From SURF-24 sp964537965 (GTDB lineage: Bacteria; Bacteroidota; Ignavibacteria; Ignavibacteriales; SURF-24), in the NCBI GenBank assembly GCA_964537965.1, contig CAZIDB010000238.1, positions 1 to 6,985 on the forward strand: 6,985 nt of DNA, written 5' to 3'. The notes beneath the pieces were generated by a model. The model was not told the origin of the DNA, ran no database searches, and worked only from the letters and a program-made list of their open reading frames with translations. The stretch's first letter is position 1, and every line of letters begins with the position of its first letter. This document shows positions 5,718 to 6,985 of the stretch, piece after piece. The position numbers were made by a program, and so were the translations under genes.

Positions 5718-6985
5718 ATGAGAAAAATTATAAATACAATTCTTGTTTTAATTGCCCTGGTAGCTATGGGTTTATTCTTGTTTATGCCCGATAGCAAACC
5801 TCCTGAAGATGGAAAAACAAGGCTGAGATATTGGATGGTCAGCGGAATGACGGAAGTTCCATTCCATATTACTGAATTTAATCGTACACATAAAAATATT
5901 ATTGTTGAATCAACACCTCTTCCATGGAACGAACACGAAAAGAAAATCCTTACTTCAATACTAAGTGAAAATCCTCCCGACCTGGTTTTCCTTGTTACAC
6001 CGGTAGCAAAATGGGCAACAAGATTAGCTCTTACTCCACTTGATAAACTAATAAAGCGCGATTCATTTGACTCATCAATTTTCTTCTCCGCACTTTGGGA
6101 AGAAATGAAATGCAAGAATCAGATTTACGCTCTGCCGCTTTATTCAAATTCGTATGCATTCTTTTATAATAAAAAACTTTTCAGGCAGGCAGGGTTAGAT
6201 CCGGAGAAACCTCCAAGAACCTGGGATGAAGTCTTAGAATATTCTACCAGGCTTACTAAGAAAGATGCAAAAGGAAATTTCACTCAGATGGGATTCATTC
6301 CTACCTATGGTAACTTACCGGTATCATCACTTATGGCATGGGAACTTGGTGCACAGATGCTCTCAAAGGATGGCACAAGAGTTAATTTAACGGATAAACC
6401 AATGGTGGATGCATTTAGCTGGATTGACAATTTCTTTAATCAGTATAACATTAAAGATGTTTCCACGTTTGTTGCAGGATTTGGTTTTGCAGAACAGCAT
6501 GGGTTTATTTCTGAAAAACTTGGAATGATGGTATTGGATAATTCATTCCCTGACCAGATTAAACTTTATAATAAAAATCTTGATTACGGTGTTGCCGATA
6601 TTCCAACATTTGAAGGACATTCTCCTGTTTCATCAACGGGCAGCTGGTGGATTGCAATTCCGCGCGGAGCAAAAAATGTTGAGGCTGCCTGGGAGTTTAT
6701 GAAATTTGCCGTTCAGAAAAATATTCAGCTTACTGAAGCTGAAAGACAGAAAGAACTTTTATTCCCATCAAATAAACTGGCAGCAAATGACCCGGCCTTT
6801 TTATCTCTTACTCCTTCGAATAAAATTTTTGTCGATCTTCTTGAACATAGTAAAACGCCAACTGTAGTTCCTTTAGCTCACGACGTTTTTTGGCGTGAAT
6901 TTATGGGAGCACAGGAACGTGTGATTCACAAAATCCAGACTCCTGAAGCTGCTCTGAAACAGGCAGAACGAACAATACAAATGCA
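5718..6985 (+). CDS. ABC-transporter sugar substrate-binding protein (family 1), 422 residues visible, C-terminus beyond window
   Basis: Delivers a sugar or oligosaccharide to an inner-membrane ABC importer. The N-terminus is a charged RK pair followed by a hydrophobic helix (about 4-23, IINTILVLIALVAMGLFLF) with no cysteine, so it is not a canonical lipoprotein; it is either cleaved by signal peptidase I or membrane-anchored. Mature-domain hallmarks are RLRYWMVSG at 35-43, PDLVFLVTP at 87-95, IYALPLYSNSYAFFYNKKLFRQAGL at 136-160, PPRTWDEVLEYSTRL at 165-179, and a TGSWWIAIPRGAKN motif in the later third, all typical of MalE/UgpB-like binding proteins. The frame stays open from 5718 to the window end. 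The ATG at 5718 has AGGA just upstream (short spacing). The 102-nt gap after the GntR stop has a TTGACA (5616-5621) but no good -10 and no evident terminator, so read-through from the regulator gene is possible. Permease genes would be expected downstream. Confidence 0.93.
   Translation, partial: MRKIINTILVLIALVAMGLFLFMPDSKPPEDGKTRLRYWMVSGMTEVPFHITEFNRTHKNIIVESTPLPWNEHEKKILTSILSENPPDLVFLVTPVAKWATRLALTPLDKLIKRDSFDSSIFFSALWEEMKCKNQIYALPLYSNSYAFFYNKKLFRQAGLDPEKPPRTWDEVLEYSTRLTKKDAKGNFTQMGFIPTYGNLPVSSLMAWELGAQMLSKDGTRVNLTDKPMVDAFSWIDNFFNQYNIKDVSTFVAGFGFAEQHGFISEKLGMMVLDNSFPDQIKLYNKNLDYGVADIPTFEGHSPVSSTGSWWIAIPRGAKNVEAAWEFMKFAVQKNIQLTEAERQKELLFPSNKLAANDPAFLSLTPSNKIFVDLLEHSKTPTVVPLAHDVFWREFMGAQERVIHKIQTPEAALKQAERTIQM

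Noticed and set aside
5681..6115. 144-residue open frame on the minus strand
   Set aside because: It is antisense to the well-supported substrate-binding protein gene and shows no family features.
1..6985. CRISPR array, tRNA/rRNA gene, insertion sequence or phage element
   Set aside because: No regularly spaced repeats, no tRNA-like cloverleaf or rRNA sequence, no transposase-like protein and no terminal inverted repeats were seen.

Overview
The window is an A+T-rich stretch (well under 40% G+C by eye) of bacterial DNA holding a compact catabolic locus. It has five tightly packed genes on the minus strand (positions 4640 down to 1), a divergent GntR/HutC-type repressor gene on the plus strand (4878-5615), and the start of a sugar ABC-transporter substrate-binding protein gene on the plus strand (5718 to the window end). 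The base composition, the protein flavour and the scaffold-style gap suggest a metagenome-assembled genome, perhaps from the Bacteroidota/Ignavibacteria side of the tree. No phylogenetic marker is present, so that placement is a guess.

Minus-strand operon, in transcription order: (1) an NAD-type short-chain dehydrogenase/reductase (SDR, 3840-4640); (2) a glucarate-dehydratase-like member of the enolase superfamily (2605-3837); (3) a metallo-beta-lactamase-fold hydrolase (1555-2603, interrupted by 100 Ns); (4) a large protein of probable galactose-mutarotase-like fold (470-1558); (5) a fumarylacetoacetate-hydrolase (FAH) family enzyme, N-terminal part only (1-473). Junctions are +2, +1, -4 and -4 nt, so this is almost certainly one transcript with translational coupling.

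The gene set reads as a non-phosphorylative route for a sugar or sugar acid: oxidation by the SDR, lactone or ester opening (MBL or mutarotase-like protein), dehydration to a 2-keto-3-deoxy acid, and hydrolytic C-C cleavage of a 2,4-diketo acid (FAH). It resembles the known L-fucose/L-rhamnose/L-2-keto-3-deoxy-fuconate pathways in logic. However, the dehydratase is of the glucarate dehydratase subgroup, no SMP-30 lactonase is seen, and the substrate cannot be read from sequence.

Regulation: the 237-nt divergent intergenic region has a TTGACA-17-TATGTT promoter for the GntR gene, a possible back-to-back promoter for the operon sharing the -35 position, and a strong nested palindrome at 4796-4818 sitting at the expected GntR-gene start point. 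This is the likely operator.

Assembly: the 100-N gap at 2283-2382 is flanked by two identical 55-nt copies. Collapsing them (removing 155 nt) restores one continuous 297-codon MBL gene. The gap is therefore very probably an assembly artefact with no missing sequence.
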